The notes under the pieces: model-generated
Told to the model about the DNA's origin: nothing
The model's database searches: none
Seen by the model: the letters and a program-made list of their open reading frames with translations, nothing else
In this document: in pieces, positions 1 through 8,037 of the stretch
How the letters are laid out: each line of letters starts with the position of its first letter
How positions within the stretch are numbered: position 1 is the stretch's first letter
Position numbers and translations under genes: made by a program
Source of the DNA: Gemmatimonadota bacterium
GTDB taxonomy: Bacteria; Gemmatimonadota; Gemmatimonadetes; Longimicrobiales; Gaopeijiaceae
Direction of reading: 5' to 3'
Length of the DNA stretch: 46,803 nucleotides
Assembly: GCA_030827315.1 (NCBI GenBank)
Contig: JAURER010000022.1
Coordinates: forward strand, 1-46,803

Positions 1-483
1 CGGCTCTCCTCGCACGACGCCGTGTCGGCGGGTGGTGCGGAGAGCGTCACCTTCCTCGTGGCGCCGAACCGGGGATTCGATCCGATGCCGCTGGCGAAGA
101 TCGCGAGCGGAGGCGAGCTCTCACGCATCATGCTGGCGCTCAAATCCATTCTCGCCACCGTCGACCGCGTGCCCGTGCTGATCTTCGACGAGATCGACGC
201 CGGCGTGGGAGGCGTGATCGCCACGTCGGTGGCGCGCAAGCTCGCGGAAGTGGGGGAGCGGCATCAGGTGTTCGTGGTGACCCACCTTCCCCAGGTCGCG
301 TCGCGCGCGGCGTCTCATCTGCTGGTTGAGAAGGGCGAGCACGCGGGACGCACGACCACCGCAACCCGGCTTCTGGACGGCGAGGCCCGGGTCGAGGAGA
401 TCGCGAGGATGCTCGGGGGTGACCCCGAGTCGACGACGTCGCGCGAGCACGCGCGGGAGCTGCTCGGGGCCGCCGGGGCGTAG
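1..483 (+). CDS. recN: DNA repair protein RecN, C-terminal part (5' end outside the window)
   Basis: RecN is an SMC-like ATPase that acts in recombinational repair of double-strand breaks. Only the C-terminal ATPase lobe lies here; frame 1 is open from the first base. Visible motifs are the ABC signature region (KIASGGELSRIMLALK), the Walker B/D-loop (VLIFDEIDAGVGG) and the switch His region (VFVVTHLPQVAS). The protein ends normally at the TAG at 481-483 after an EHARELLG tail, as in other RecN proteins. The next gene converges on it with only 6 bases between the stops. The identification is secure; only the upstream extent is unknown. Confidence 0.95.
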   Translation, partial: RLSSHDAVSAGGAESVTFLVAPNRGFDPMPLAKIASGGELSRIMLALKSILATVDRVPVLIFDEIDAGVGGVIATSVARKLAEVGERHQVFVVTHLPQVASRAASHLLVEKGEHAGRTTTATRLLDGEARVEEIARMLGGDPESTTSREHARELLGAAGA

Positions 484-489
484 CGGGCG

Positions 490-2115
490 CTACCGCACCT
501 CGCGGGTCGGTCCCCAGAAACGCCGGAAGAGCCGGAGCCCGCCCTCCACCTTCGTGACCTGCGGCGCGTGGCCGCCACTGCCGTCGAAGGTGTGCAGCAG
601 GCGCAGGTGGACTTCCATCGGAAGGCCGCTTCCCCCGCCCAGCCACGGCACCACCGAATCGTAGCGGAGCCCCGCACCCACCTGGTGCAGTTTCACGCCG
701 CTCTCGATCTCCATGACCACGGGGTCGAGCACGCCGTCCGGAGAGACGAGTTCGAAGTCGTCTCGGCCCTTGCGGAAGAAGCGGTACTCGCCGTGGAGCA
801 CCAGCGCGTCCGCGAGGTAGAGGGTGGGGGCGATGCCCGCGGAAACGTAAGAGCCCGGCTTCCACGTGAGCTCCCGACGAGTCCAGAGGGGCGCCATCAG
901 CTGCTCGGGTCCGGCGACCCGGCGGGTGACGGTGGCGGACCCCTGCGTAGCGTAGCGCCCGCCTGCCGTGAGTCCCACGCGGCGCCCGAATCGCAGCGTG
1001 GCGGTCACGCCTCCCTCGAGGTCCAGCTGGGCGTCCGCGCGTCCCACGTCGAGGAGGATGTCCGGGTCGATCGGGACCCCTGTCGGGAGGCGGGCCATGA
1101 AGCTCGCGGTGACGCGATACCCCAACCCCGGGTGCGGAATGCGCTCCTGGCCTCCGTACCGCACCGGCGGCGTCCAGCCCGGTGTCAGATTGTCCAGCAG
1201 CCGAACCCTGGCCGAGAGTTCGATGTCACCCGCCCCGTAGATTCCCGGCCGGGTCCGGAGGGGGGAAGCGCCGATGCCGCTTCCTGGCTGCGAGGGCAGG
1301 AGGGGGAACCCTTCCGAGGTCAGTACCGCGGTGCCCAGCGCGAGGGGCGCGAGCCCGCCGAGCCCCGCGGCACCGAGGGCGGCGCTCAGCGCGGCCGCCT
1401 CCGCGGCCAGGGCACTGGCCGCGACACTGCCCACGCGGGGAAAAAACGGCGTGGCGGAGTAGGCGGTCTCCATCGCCCCGTGGAACCCTGTCGCTCGAGC
1501 CGAGAGGTCCTGGGCCGCCGAGCACGAGGCGCTTGGCCCGGCAGCGCACGCGGTGGTGGCGTACTGCGCAGCGAGCGTGCCGGCGTTGCCGGCGCTTGCC
1601 AGGAATGTGTTCACGGCCGCGGCGTTCGTGATCGTCGGGTTCACCCCCAGATTGCCGTTGACGGAGTCCGGGAAGAAGACGACGTCGATCGCGGTCCGGG
1701 TACGGATCCACGGCACGACCAGGCCCACCGTGAGCCAGTCGAGCACGCCCACGTGGGCACCGACTTCGATGCGTGAGACGTCCTGGGTGATTCGCCCGTC
1801 CGTGGAGCCGAGGACCGGTTCGTAGTCCGAGATGCCCGTGATGCCGCGCATCGTGTTGCGCAGGGTGGGCATCCCCGGAAAGAGGGAGAGCGACGTCGAG
1901 TCCGTGAGGTCCTCGCCCAGCTTCTCCATCCGCTCCGTACCGTCTGGCAGGCGCCCGAAGCGGCGGTCCCAGGCGTCGAAGATGCCGTTCGTCTGGAGCC
2001 GCACGCGACCCCGGGGCACCATCGTGTCGTCGAGTACCTGCGCCGCGGTCGCGGAAGCCATTGCGGCGCTGGCGAGCACGGCCGCGAGGAGCGCGGCGTT
2101 CAGGCTGGATCGCAT
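490..2115 (-). CDS. Secreted, probably outer-membrane beta-barrel protein of unknown function
   Basis: The 541-residue product starts with a clear signal peptide (MRSSLNAALLAAVLASA... cleaving near ATAA-Q). The mature part alternates hydrophobic and polar residues, with many Gly/Tyr/Arg turns (for example RVRLLDNLTPGWTPP, YRVTASFMARLPTGVP, APTLYLADALVLHGEYRFF), and ends in a strand-like LRLFRRFW segment, as expected for a transmembrane barrel. Residues about 180-270 are an unusually Ala-rich stretch, possibly a loop or periplasmic insert. I recognise no named family; a transporter or porin-like role is only a guess. Codon use is typical of the neighbours. A possible -10 element (TATGTTCT, minus strand, 2204-2197) lies about 85 bases upstream. 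Confidence 0.75.
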   Translation of the reverse strand: MRSSLNAALLAAVLASAAMASATAAQVLDDTMVPRGRVRLQTNGIFDAWDRRFGRLPDGTERMEKLGEDLTDSTSLSLFPGMPTLRNTMRGITGISDYEPVLGSTDGRITQDVSRIEVGAHVGVLDWLTVGLVVPWIRTRTAIDVVFFPDSVNGNLGVNPTITNAAAVNTFLASAGNAGTLAAQYATTACAAGPSASCSAAQDLSARATGFHGAMETAYSATPFFPRVGSVAASALAAEAAALSAALGAAGLGGLAPLALGTAVLTSEGFPLLPSQPGSGIGASPLRTRPGIYGAGDIELSARVRLLDNLTPGWTPPVRYGGQERIPHPGLGYRVTASFMARLPTGVPIDPDILLDVGRADAQLDLEGGVTATLRFGRRVGLTAGGRYATQGSATVTRRVAGPEQLMAPLWTRRELTWKPGSYVSAGIAPTLYLADALVLHGEYRFFRKGRDDFELVSPDGVLDPVVMEIESGVKLHQVGAGLRYDSVVPWLGGGSGLPMEVHLRLLHTFDGSGGHAPQVTKVEGGLRLFRRFWGPTREVR

Positions 2116-2251
2116 TGCGGTTTTCAGGGATTCGGAGGGCCGGCACGCCGTGGAAACAGATGTCGCACCCGGGGGGCCGGGGCGGCGATCGGCCAGAGAA
2201 CATAGGGGTTTACGCGATTCCGAGGAACTCGGTCCCCCCTGTGGCGCGGCA

Positions 2252-2282
2252 TTGACCGACCCCGGGCATCTTCCTACTTTCG
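2252..2282 (+). promoter_or_regulatory. Promoter of tRNA-Gly
   Basis: TTGACC at 2252-2257 and TACTTTCG at 2275-2282 are separated by 17 bases. Transcription would start near 2287, about 13 bases before the mature tRNA. The -35 is near the sigma-70 consensus; the -10 resembles the TAnnTTTG form known from the FCB group rather than TATAAT. Confidence 0.65.
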
Positions 2283-2299
2283 TTGGCGCGTCACAACAT

Positions 2300-2372
2300 G
2301 CGGGAATAGCTCAGTTGGTAGAGCACAACCTTGCCAAGGTTGGGGTCGCCGGTTCGAGTCCGGTTTCCCGCT
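2300..2372 (+). tRNA. tRNA-Gly (anticodon GCC)
   Basis: A 73-base cloverleaf: acceptor GCGGGAA pairs fully with TTCCCGC, the D arm is GCTC/GAGC, the anticodon stem is CAACC/GGTTG with loop TTGCCAA (anticodon GCC at 2333-2335), and the T arm is GCCGG-TTCGAGT-CCGGT. The discriminator is T2372 and no CCA is encoded. It has its own promoter just upstream and a hairpin terminator 14 bases downstream. Confidence 0.97.
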
Positions 2373-2385
2373 CTGACGTAACACG

Positions 2386-2419
2386 AATCCCGGCAAGGCC
2401 TCACCGCTTTGCCGGGATT
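2386..2419 (+). terminator. Hairpin terminator after tRNA-Gly
   Basis: AATCCCGGCAA (2386-2396) pairs perfectly with TTGCCGGGATT (2409-2419) around a 12-base loop. The following TGTGCTTGT is only moderately T-rich, so it is a weak intrinsic terminator by E. coli standards, but its place directly behind a tRNA supports the call. Confidence 0.65.
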
Positions 2420-2501
2420 TGTGCTTGTCGGACTGTGCCGGAACCTGTGCCAGTGGTTGCGGCCCAGCCGCGCGGGTTGGCACGCCAGGCTTTGGAGGAA
2501 T

Positions 2502-2999
2502 GTGCGACCCTGGATGCGGAAGGTCAGGGGTGTGCTGGGCACCGGTGCCCTGTGGGGGGTGGCGGGCGCTCTGTTCGGCGCGCTGGTCGGCGGCCTGAGC
2601 ACGCTCCTCGGAGGTCCGCTCTTCGGTTCGCTCCTTGTGGGCGGCCTCTGGTTCGGAAGCTCCGGCTTTGTCCTGGGGAGCGGCTTCGCCGTGATGCTCA
2701 CCGTCCTGCACGGGCGCCGCTCGCTCGATGACCTGACGCCGACCAGGGCGGCCGGGTGGGGGGCGCTCGTGGGCGCCGGCCTGCCGTTGCTCGGCACCGT
2801 CCTGCTGATGGTGTCGGCGGGACTGCCCCTGATGCCCGTGCTTGTTCCCATCCTGGTGGTGGACTCTCTCTTCTACGGGGCGCTCGGGGCTGCCCTCGCG
2901 ACGGGTACCGTGGTGGCTGCCAAGCGGGTGCCCGAGTCGTCCGTCGGCTCCGGAGCAGCTCTTAATGAACTGGAACCACCGCGCGCCGTGGACACCTGA
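2502..2999 (+). CDS. Small multi-pass membrane protein of unknown function
   Basis: The product (165 aa) has about four hydrophobic segments rich in Gly/Leu/Val separated by a short basic loop (HGRRSLDDLTPTRAAGW). It is a paralogue of the protein at 6207-6650: both begin with a W-x-R-rich amphipathic start, share the G-R-R-(S/R)-(L/F)-D-(D/E)-(L/M)-(T/S) loop followed by A-A-W/G-W-G, and align without gaps over the first 18 residues when this gene starts at GTG 2502. That alignment decides the start; GGAGG at 2494-2498 is close (3 bases), so ATG 2514 remains possible. It lies alone between two tRNA genes. No function can be named. Confidence 0.75.
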   Translation: MRPWMRKVRGVLGTGALWGVAGALFGALVGGLSTLLGGPLFGSLLVGGLWFGSSGFVLGSGFAVMLTVLHGRRSLDDLTPTRAAGWGALVGAGLPLLGTVLLMVSAGLPLMPVLVPILVVDSLFYGALGAALATGTVVAAKRVPESSVGSGAALNELEPPRAVDT

Positions 3000-3041
3000 C
3001 GGGCCACGACCTCGCGTCCCGCGGCGGGCCCCCTGGAGCTA

Positions 3042-3071
3042 TTGTCGGCGGGCACGGACGGGTTAGGTTCT
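3042..3071 (+). promoter_or_regulatory. Promoter of tRNA-Cys
   Basis: TTGTCG at 3042-3047, a 16-base spacer, then TAGGTTCT at 3064-3071, only 7 bases before the mature tRNA end. Its layout matches the tRNA-Gly promoter. Confidence 0.5.
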
Positions 3072-3078
3072 TCGTCAC

Positions 3079-3149
3079 GGCGCCGTGGCCAAGTGGTAAG
3101 GCAGAGGACTGCAAATCCTTTATCCCCGGTTCGAATCCGGGCGGCGCCT
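3079..3149 (+). tRNA. tRNA-Cys (anticodon GCA)
   Basis: A 71-base cloverleaf: acceptor GGCGCCG pairs with CGGCGCC, the anticodon stem is GAGGA/TCCTT with loop CTGCAAA (anticodon GCA at 3111-3113), and the T arm is CCCGG-TTCGAAT-CCGGG. The discriminator is T3149 and no CCA is encoded. A strong intrinsic terminator follows at 3167. Confidence 0.97.
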
Positions 3150-3166
3150 CTGGATCGATTCGAATG

Positions 3167-3194
3167 GCCCCACGAGCCCGGCTCGTGGGGCTTT
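3167..3194 (+). terminator. Intrinsic terminator after tRNA-Cys
   Basis: GCCCCACGAG (3167-3176) pairs with CTCGTGGGGC (3182-3191) around a 5-base loop, followed by TTTCTCGT. A perfect 10-bp stem with a short T-run. Confidence 0.8.
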
Positions 3195-3419
3195 CTCGTG
3201 TGCACGAAGCGCAGCTCGTCAGGCGCGGGTACCGGACGTTCTCGGTGGAAGTGGAGGTCGAACCGGTAGAGGTCCCGAACACGGAACGCGACGAGCGGTT
3301 CTCCTCCGTCAATCTCGGGGTCAGCGGGTATCTGGGGCCGCTCGGCTTCGGGCTCGGCGGGTGAGGCCGGGCGATCGCCGGCCCGGCGGCGACCTGACGT
3401 CCGAGCTCGGCCAAGGGCG
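3195..3419. other. Intergenic stretch without a recognisable gene
   Basis: Between the tRNA-Cys terminator and the end of the peptidase gene. A 66-codon frame (3164-3364, plus) begins inside the terminator and has no family resemblance, so I leave it out. The only structure is the inverted repeat at 3366-3387. Confidence 0.5.
3366..3387 (-). terminator. GC-rich hairpin behind the isoaspartyl peptidase gene
   Basis: GCCGGGC (3366-3372) and GCCCGGC (3381-3387) form a perfect 7-bp stem with an 8-base loop about 33 bases beyond the stop of the minus-strand peptidase gene. There is no T-run, so if it ends transcription it would need Rho or act as a 3'-end stabiliser. Confidence 0.35.
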
Positions 3420-4442
3420 CTATTCGTCGCCCCAGATCGCGACGTGCGGTTCGCCGTCGGCTCCGATCCATCCGCGGTACATGCCCGGCGTGTTGAAGCC
3501 GAGCTCCACGGAACCGTCGGCACCCAGCGCGCACATGCCTCCGGAGCGCGGCGCCTGCGCCTCGAGCACGTCGTACAGGACGGCGCGCACCGCCTCGGTG
3601 AGGTCGACGCCGGCATGCGTCATGCGTGCGTGGACGTCGTAGGCGACGGCGTTGCGGATGAAGTACTCGCCCCAGCCCGTGCAGGAAACTGCGCAATGGG
3701 ACGAGGCGTAGGTTCCGGCGCCGATGATGGGGGAGTCGCCGACCCGCCCCCACGTCTTGTTGGCCATGCCACCCGTCGACGTCGCCGCCGCGAGGCGGCC
3801 GGAGGCGTCGAGCGCGACCGCACCGACAGTACCGGCCCGGTCCGCGGGATCGTCGGCGCCGCCGATCTCCCGACCCGTCGCCGGGCGGGGGCCGGACGCC
3901 TGGCTGAAGCCCGCGGGCGCGCCGTCTCCCTGAACCGTCGGACGACCGCGGCTCCGCTCCTTCGCCCTGCGCAGCTCCTCGCGCCGGCGCTCCGTGTGGA
4001 AGAACGTGTTGTCGGTCACGGGAATGCCCTGCGCCCGGGCGAAGGCCTCGGCGCCTTCACCGATCAGCATGAGGTGCTCGGATCGCTCCATGACCAGACG
4101 CGCCAGCTCCACGGGCGAGCGCACGTTCGTGACGCCGGCGACGGCGCCGGCGTCGAGGGTCGGGCCGTGCATGATCGAGGCGTCCATGGTGACCACGCCG
4201 CGTTCGTCGAAGTTCGATCCGAGGCCGGCGTTGAAGATAGGGGCGTCCTCCATGACCCGGACCGCCGCCACCACGGCGTCGAGGGCGCTTCCGCCCGTGT
4301 CGAGTGCGCGACGTCCGGCGACCAGGGATTCCGCGAGCGCGGCCCGATAGTCGGCCTCGAGCTCGGGGGTCATGTCGGACCGGGAGAGGATGCCGACGCC
4401 GCCGTGGATGGCGAGACCGTGAGAGATGCGGGTGCGTTTCAT
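3420..4442 (-). CDS. iaaA: Isoaspartyl peptidase / L-asparaginase (Ntn-hydrolase, type 2)
   Basis: This family makes a proenzyme that cleaves itself and uses the freed N-terminal Thr to hydrolyse beta-aspartyl peptides or asparagine. Seen here: the N-terminal LAIHGGVG motif, the NAGLGSNFDERGVVTMDASIM segment split over the oxyanion region, the autocleavage site AGTVGAVALD with the nucleophile Thr at about residue 205, the STGGMANKTWGRVGDSPIIGAGTYA substrate loop, and a late SGGM. Length (340 aa from ATG 4442) is normal. No signal peptide, so probably cytoplasmic. A GTG three codons upstream is an alternative start. The linker before Thr205 is long and charged (RRREELRRAKERSRGR), as is common for the removed peptide. 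It diverges from the CsgG-like gene. Confidence 0.9.
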   Translation of the reverse strand: MKRTRISHGLAIHGGVGILSRSDMTPELEADYRAALAESLVAGRRALDTGGSALDAVVAAVRVMEDAPIFNAGLGSNFDERGVVTMDASIMHGPTLDAGAVAGVTNVRSPVELARLVMERSEHLMLIGEGAEAFARAQGIPVTDNTFFHTERRREELRRAKERSRGRPTVQGDGAPAGFSQASGPRPATGREIGGADDPADRAGTVGAVALDASGRLAAATSTGGMANKTWGRVGDSPIIGAGTYASSHCAVSCTGWGEYFIRNAVAYDVHARMTHAGVDLTEAVRAVLYDVLEAQAPRSGGMCALGADGSVELGFNTPGMYRGWIGADGEPHVAIWGDE

Positions 4443-4589
4443 GGCTGGCACAATAGGCCGGTCCGCCCACGCGCACCATCACTGCGCGGCCGTGCTTTAC
4501 ATCGCCGTGTCCTCGTCGATTCATTGCTCGGGAGAGGGCCGGACCGCCGACGAGGTTCGGCGGCGAGTCACGAATCGTGAGCCAGAGCC

Positions 4590-5447
4590 ATGCCGATCCT
4601 GCCCATGCCGCCGCGCGCTCCCGCTTCGAGGGCCCTTGTGCTGGCCTCCCTCGCCGTACTGGCGCTTCCGTTGGGAGGCAACCCGGGCAGGGTCGCCGCC
4701 CAGGAAGACGACCGCCGTGTGGTCGCCGTCATGCCCTATCACAACCACACGGGCGACGAGAGGTACCAACATCCCGGGCGTGCGTTCTCGAGCATGACGA
4801 TTTCCGAACTCTCGGTGATCGACCGCATCCGGCCATGCGAGCGGGCGCGCCTCGAGGAGCAGACCAAGGAGATGGATTTGCAGTCCTCCGGGTACGTCGA
4901 CCCGGAGCCGGATCAGACGCTGGGTCCCATGATCGGCGCGGAGTGGGTGGTCACGGGCGCGTTCCTCACGGTGAATCCGGAGATGAGGCTCGACAGCCGG
5001 GTCGCCAGCGTGGAGACCACGGAGATCGTCACCGCCGCGGAGGTCACGGGTCAGCAGGAGTCGCTCTTCGACCTCCACCAGCGCCTCTCCGACCCGGTGG
5101 TGCAGAGCCTATACGCGGTTCTGACGGAGGACGAACAGTCGAAGCGCCGGGCGCAGCAGGAGGCGAACCGGATCGACGACATGCAGTCGATGCTCAGATT
5201 CTCCGAGGCGCTCTGCCTGCTCGACTACGGCGCCTGCGTGGAGTCTGCGGACCTGCTGCAGGACGTGCAGGCCGATGCCCCGGGCTCCGTGATCGTGCGT
5301 GCCACCCTGGGCCTCATGCGCCAGAGAGTGGAGGACGAGGCGAGGGGCGCCCTGAGCGCCGAGGCCAACCGGAGGATCGGGGGACTGCTGGGCCGCAGCC
5401 GAAACGCGCAGCCTCAGTGCCCGCCCCGCCCGACCCAGTGCGGCTGA
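4590..5447 (+). CDS. Secreted CsgG/TolB-N-like protein
   Basis: The 285-residue product has a signal peptide (ALVLASLAVLALPLGG..., cleaving near VAA-Q). The mature N-terminus RRVVAVMPYHNHTGD, the segment LSVIDRIRPCERARLEEQTKEM and the QTLGPMIGAEWVVTGAFL stretch follow the pattern of CsgG/FlgO/TolB-N domains: a strand, 'sensitive to E/R-rich helix', then a G-A-x-x-V-V-T-G core that inventories paralogous lipoproteins in the outer-membrane secretion field. The last third (about 180-265) is helical and could be TPR-like. No lipobox is visible, so it is likely soluble in the periplasm. Function is inferred only from the fold pattern. Confidence 0.65.
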   Translation: MPILPMPPRAPASRALVLASLAVLALPLGGNPGRVAAQEDDRRVVAVMPYHNHTGDERYQHPGRAFSSMTISELSVIDRIRPCERARLEEQTKEMDLQSSGYVDPEPDQTLGPMIGAEWVVTGAFLTVNPEMRLDSRVASVETTEIVTAAEVTGQQESLFDLHQRLSDPVVQSLYAVLTEDEQSKRRAQQEANRIDDMQSMLRFSEALCLLDYGACVESADLLQDVQADAPGSVIVRATLGLMRQRVEDEARGALSAEANRRIGGLLGRSRNAQPQCPPRPTQCG

Positions 5448-5529
5448 GGAAGCTGCGGGAAGAGCGAGGGAGATGAGCGTCGCCACGGTGCGGCGGCAGG
5501 GGCCATCGACGGCACCGTTCGGCTTCGCT

Positions 5530-6207
5530 CTACCTCGATTCCTCTCTGCGTCGGGCGGTCCAGATCACGTGCCGGGAGCCCTTGCCGGCATGCGCCCGCA
5601 CGATGGTCTCTGCGACGTCGAATCCGGCCGAGCGGAGCCGGGTCGCAAAGACCCGATCCGGCCCCGCCGACCAAATCGCGAGCGTGCCGCCGGGGCGAAG
5701 GGCCCGGAAGATGACCGCGAGTCCGGCGGCGGAATAGAGCCATGCGTTCGAGGCTCGTGTGAGGCCATCGGGACCGTTGTCGACGTCGAGGACGATCGCG
5801 TCGAAGCCTCCCCGCTCGGCCTTGACGAGACGGGTCACGTCCACTGTGTGGAGTCGGACGCGGGGGTCGTCGAGCGGTCGCCCGGAGAACGAGCCCAGGA
5901 CGCCATGGTTCCACTCCACCACACCGGGCACGACCTCCGCCACGACCACCTCGGCGTCGCTTGCCAGCCCCTGCAGTGCGGCGGCGAGCGTGAATCCCAT
6001 GCCGAGCCCTCCGATGAGCACACGAGCCGACGCCGTCCGTTCCAGACCTTCGCAGGCGAGCGTGCCCAGCGCGTCCTCGGAGGCATGGGCTCGCGTGTTC
6101 ATCAGGTCCTGACCCCCGACGATACGGATGAAGTAATCCCCGCCTCGTCGGTACAGGCCGAGCTCTGCCGATTCGCCCGGAATCGGTGCCGTGCCCAACG
6201 GTTGCAT
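5530..6207 (-). CDS. Spermidine-synthase-like methyltransferase/aminopropyltransferase fold protein
   Basis: The 225-residue product has the Rossmann SAM/dcSAM-binding core: VLIGGLGMGFTLAAAL (motif I), VVVAEVVPGVVEWNHG (acidic end of strand 2), RLHTVDVTRL, FDAIVLDVDNGPDGL (motif IV region) and LRPGGTLAIWSA. This resembles spermidine-synthase-like proteins, but the usual gate and Asp pair for putrescine binding are not convincing, so polyamine synthesis should not be assumed. Its ATG (6207-6205) overlaps the stop of the upstream membrane-protein gene as TGATG, so it is the last gene of the PadR-led operon and probably translated by coupling. Confidence 0.75.
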   Translation of the reverse strand: MQPLGTAPIPGESAELGLYRRGGDYFIRIVGGQDLMNTRAHASEDALGTLACEGLERTASARVLIGGLGMGFTLAAALQGLASDAEVVVAEVVPGVVEWNHGVLGSFSGRPLDDPRVRLHTVDVTRLVKAERGGFDAIVLDVDNGPDGLTRASNAWLYSAAGLAVIFRALRPGGTLAIWSAGPDRVFATRLRSAGFDVAETIVRAHAGKGSRHVIWTARRREESR

Positions 6208-6650
6208 CACGGCCCCGGAGCTCGGCCGGTGGCGGCGTCGGGCCCGGTCGCCGGAGCCGCCGGCTCCTCGGCCATGCGCGCGAGCGCCAGTGTTCCGGAG
6301 GCGCACCCGCCGCCCGCGAGAGCGAAGATCACCCCGAGCAGCGGGAACATGGCGGGGCCGACCACGGCGGACAGGCCGGCGGCGAGCACGAGGCCGCCCG
6401 CGCCTCCCCACGCCGCGAAGCGGGGCAGGGACATCTCGTCGAATCTTCGGCGGCCCTCCGCGACGCCCAGGATCGCGGAAAACGCGACCCCGCCCAGGAA
6501 GCCCAGGAGTGCCCAGAAGAGGGGGAAGGGGACGTCGGCCGCGCCGAACCCCACGATGACCAGCATGACCAGCCCCGCGGCCAGCCATGCGACGGACCAG
6601 AGCAGACCCATGCCGAGAGCCCCGCGGAGACGCCTGCGCCATCTGTGCAT
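6207..6650 (-). CDS. Small membrane protein, paralogue of 2502-2999
   Basis: The 147-residue product begins with a basic amphipathic start (MHRWRRRLRG), has about four hydrophobic segments and a conserved loop GRRRFDEMSLPRFAAWGG between the second and third. The loop and the N-terminus match the protein encoded between the two tRNA genes (GRRSLDDLTPTRAAGWG). Third gene of the PadR operon, 10 bases after the multi-pass protein gene and overlapping the methyltransferase gene by TGATG. The tail (APATGPDAATGRAPGP) is disordered. Family not recognised. Confidence 0.75.
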   Translation of the reverse strand: MHRWRRRLRGALGMGLLWSVAWLAAGLVMLVIVGFGAADVPFPLFWALLGFLGGVAFSAILGVAEGRRRFDEMSLPRFAAWGGAGGLVLAAGLSAVVGPAMFPLLGVIFALAGGGCASGTLALARMAEEPAAPATGPDAATGRAPGP

Positions 6651-6660
6651 GCGCGCCGTC

Positions 6661-8037
6661 CTACCGGTACCCGAAGACGAAGGGGAAGACCGCGACGACG
6701 ACCCAGGCCCACGCGGCGTACACCGGCAGGTAGGCCGTCTGCCACCGCTCCAGCGGGGCGAATCCCCCTCGGCCTCCGAGGAACTTCGCGTAGAGCACCG
6801 CCGACCATCCGAGGTTGACCACCAGGATGAGGTTCTCGCCCAGGGCCGCGACCCGGTTGGGGCTGAAGCCGAAGGTCGAGATTCTCGCCAGAATGGCCCA
6901 GAGCGCCATGGCGTCCACCAGCAGCGCGCACACGACCAGGACGAATTGAAGCGCATCGAAGAAGCCGGGCCCGGTCTGAGGGTCCCGCGCCGAGAGCGAG
7001 TAGAGCAGGAGCCCGACGACGACCACGAGCAGCAGGTCGAACCCGATCAATACTTCGCGCTCCACGTTGATCCCGCTCCCGGTGAAGATCATGGTTCCGA
7101 GGAACGCCAGCAGCAGGAGCGTGAAGAGGGGTGTGAAGATCATGGTGAGCACGGGCGCCATGTTCTCGATGACGCTCTGCTTCGCCTCCACCAGCCATCC
7201 GGCGATGATGACGGCGCCCACGACGCCACACGGCAGGATCCAGGAGTTGAGGAGCCACTCCACGTCGAGTCCGATGGCACCGAAAATGAACACGGTGCTC
7301 CCCATGAGCACGCCGCCGCCGAACGCGATCAGGGCATAATAGATGAACCACTCGCCGGAGAAGCGGACGTAGTTCATGCGCTGCGCGTGGCTGCGCCACG
7401 CGCCGCCCGCGTAGCCGACGCCGACTGCGAGCCAGAGCGCCATCGGGAGGTGGAGCGCCGCGAGGATCTCGGTGCTGCCTCCCTGCTCGAACGGGATCAG
7501 GTTCACGGCGAGCGCCCCCAGCGCGAACGGGACCGCGAGTCGAATGAGAGCCGCGGGCTCCATCGCCCTCTTCCAGGCGAAGAATCCGGCGAGGAGGGGC
7601 AGTACGAAAAGGCTGAAATTCCGCAGGTAGAAGGACTCCGTCGCGGGTCCGCCATCCGCGATCGTCAGCCCGAACAGTTCCGGTGTCTTGACCGCCACGC
7701 CCGCCGCCACGGCCAGTCCGAGGGCGACCAGGGCTTCCCGAGCCCAGCTTGCTGCGCCCTCGGGAGATTCCGCGACCACGAGGCGCTTCCAGAGCCGCTC
7801 GGAGTGTTCACGCGCAAACTCCCGGGAGAGGGTGTCGAGCTCGCCCAGGCGTTTTACGCCGATGAGAAACGCCTCTTCGTCGTCGAGGCCGGCCTTGGCG
7901 AGATCCGCCACCTGGTTCCGGAGGTGGTCTTCGAGCTCGTCCACGTCGCGACCGTTCATGCTTTCCCGGCGAAGCACCCACGAGCGCCACTCGGCGATCC
8001 GGTCCTCGAGCACCTGCCTGTCTCCGTGGTTCGCCAT
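6661..8037 (-). CDS. Permease-prefix/HAAS-type multi-pass membrane protein, PadR partner
   Basis: The 458-residue product starts with a soluble helical domain (about 1-80: LEDRIAEWRSWVLRRE, DVDELEDHLRNQVADL, GLDDEEAFLIGVKRLGELDTLSREFA). This is the 'permease prefix'/HAAS pattern typically encoded beside PadR regulators. About ten membrane segments follow, including a polar-poor DUF4153-like core and SVIENMAPVLTMIFTPL. No transport signature is visible. ATG at 8037-8035 overlaps the padR stop as TGATG, so the pair is translationally coupled: a regulator and a membrane protein acting together is the usual reading. Substrate or signal unknown. Confidence 0.75.
   Translation of the reverse strand: MANHGDRQVLEDRIAEWRSWVLRRESMNGRDVDELEDHLRNQVADLAKAGLDDEEAFLIGVKRLGELDTLSREFAREHSERLWKRLVVAESPEGAASWAREALVALGLAVAAGVAVKTPELFGLTIADGGPATESFYLRNFSLFVLPLLAGFFAWKRAMEPAALIRLAVPFALGALAVNLIPFEQGGSTEILAALHLPMALWLAVGVGYAGGAWRSHAQRMNYVRFSGEWFIYYALIAFGGGVLMGSTVFIFGAIGLDVEWLLNSWILPCGVVGAVIIAGWLVEAKQSVIENMAPVLTMIFTPLFTLLLLAFLGTMIFTGSGINVEREVLIGFDLLLVVVVGLLLYSLSARDPQTGPGFFDALQFVLVVCALLVDAMALWAILARISTFGFSPNRVAALGENLILVVNLGWSAVLYAKFLGGRGGFAPLERWQTAYLPVYAAWAWVVVAVFPFVFGYR

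Noticed and set aside
3164-3364. 66-codon plus frame after tRNA-Cys
   Set aside because: It starts within the tRNA terminator and resembles nothing.
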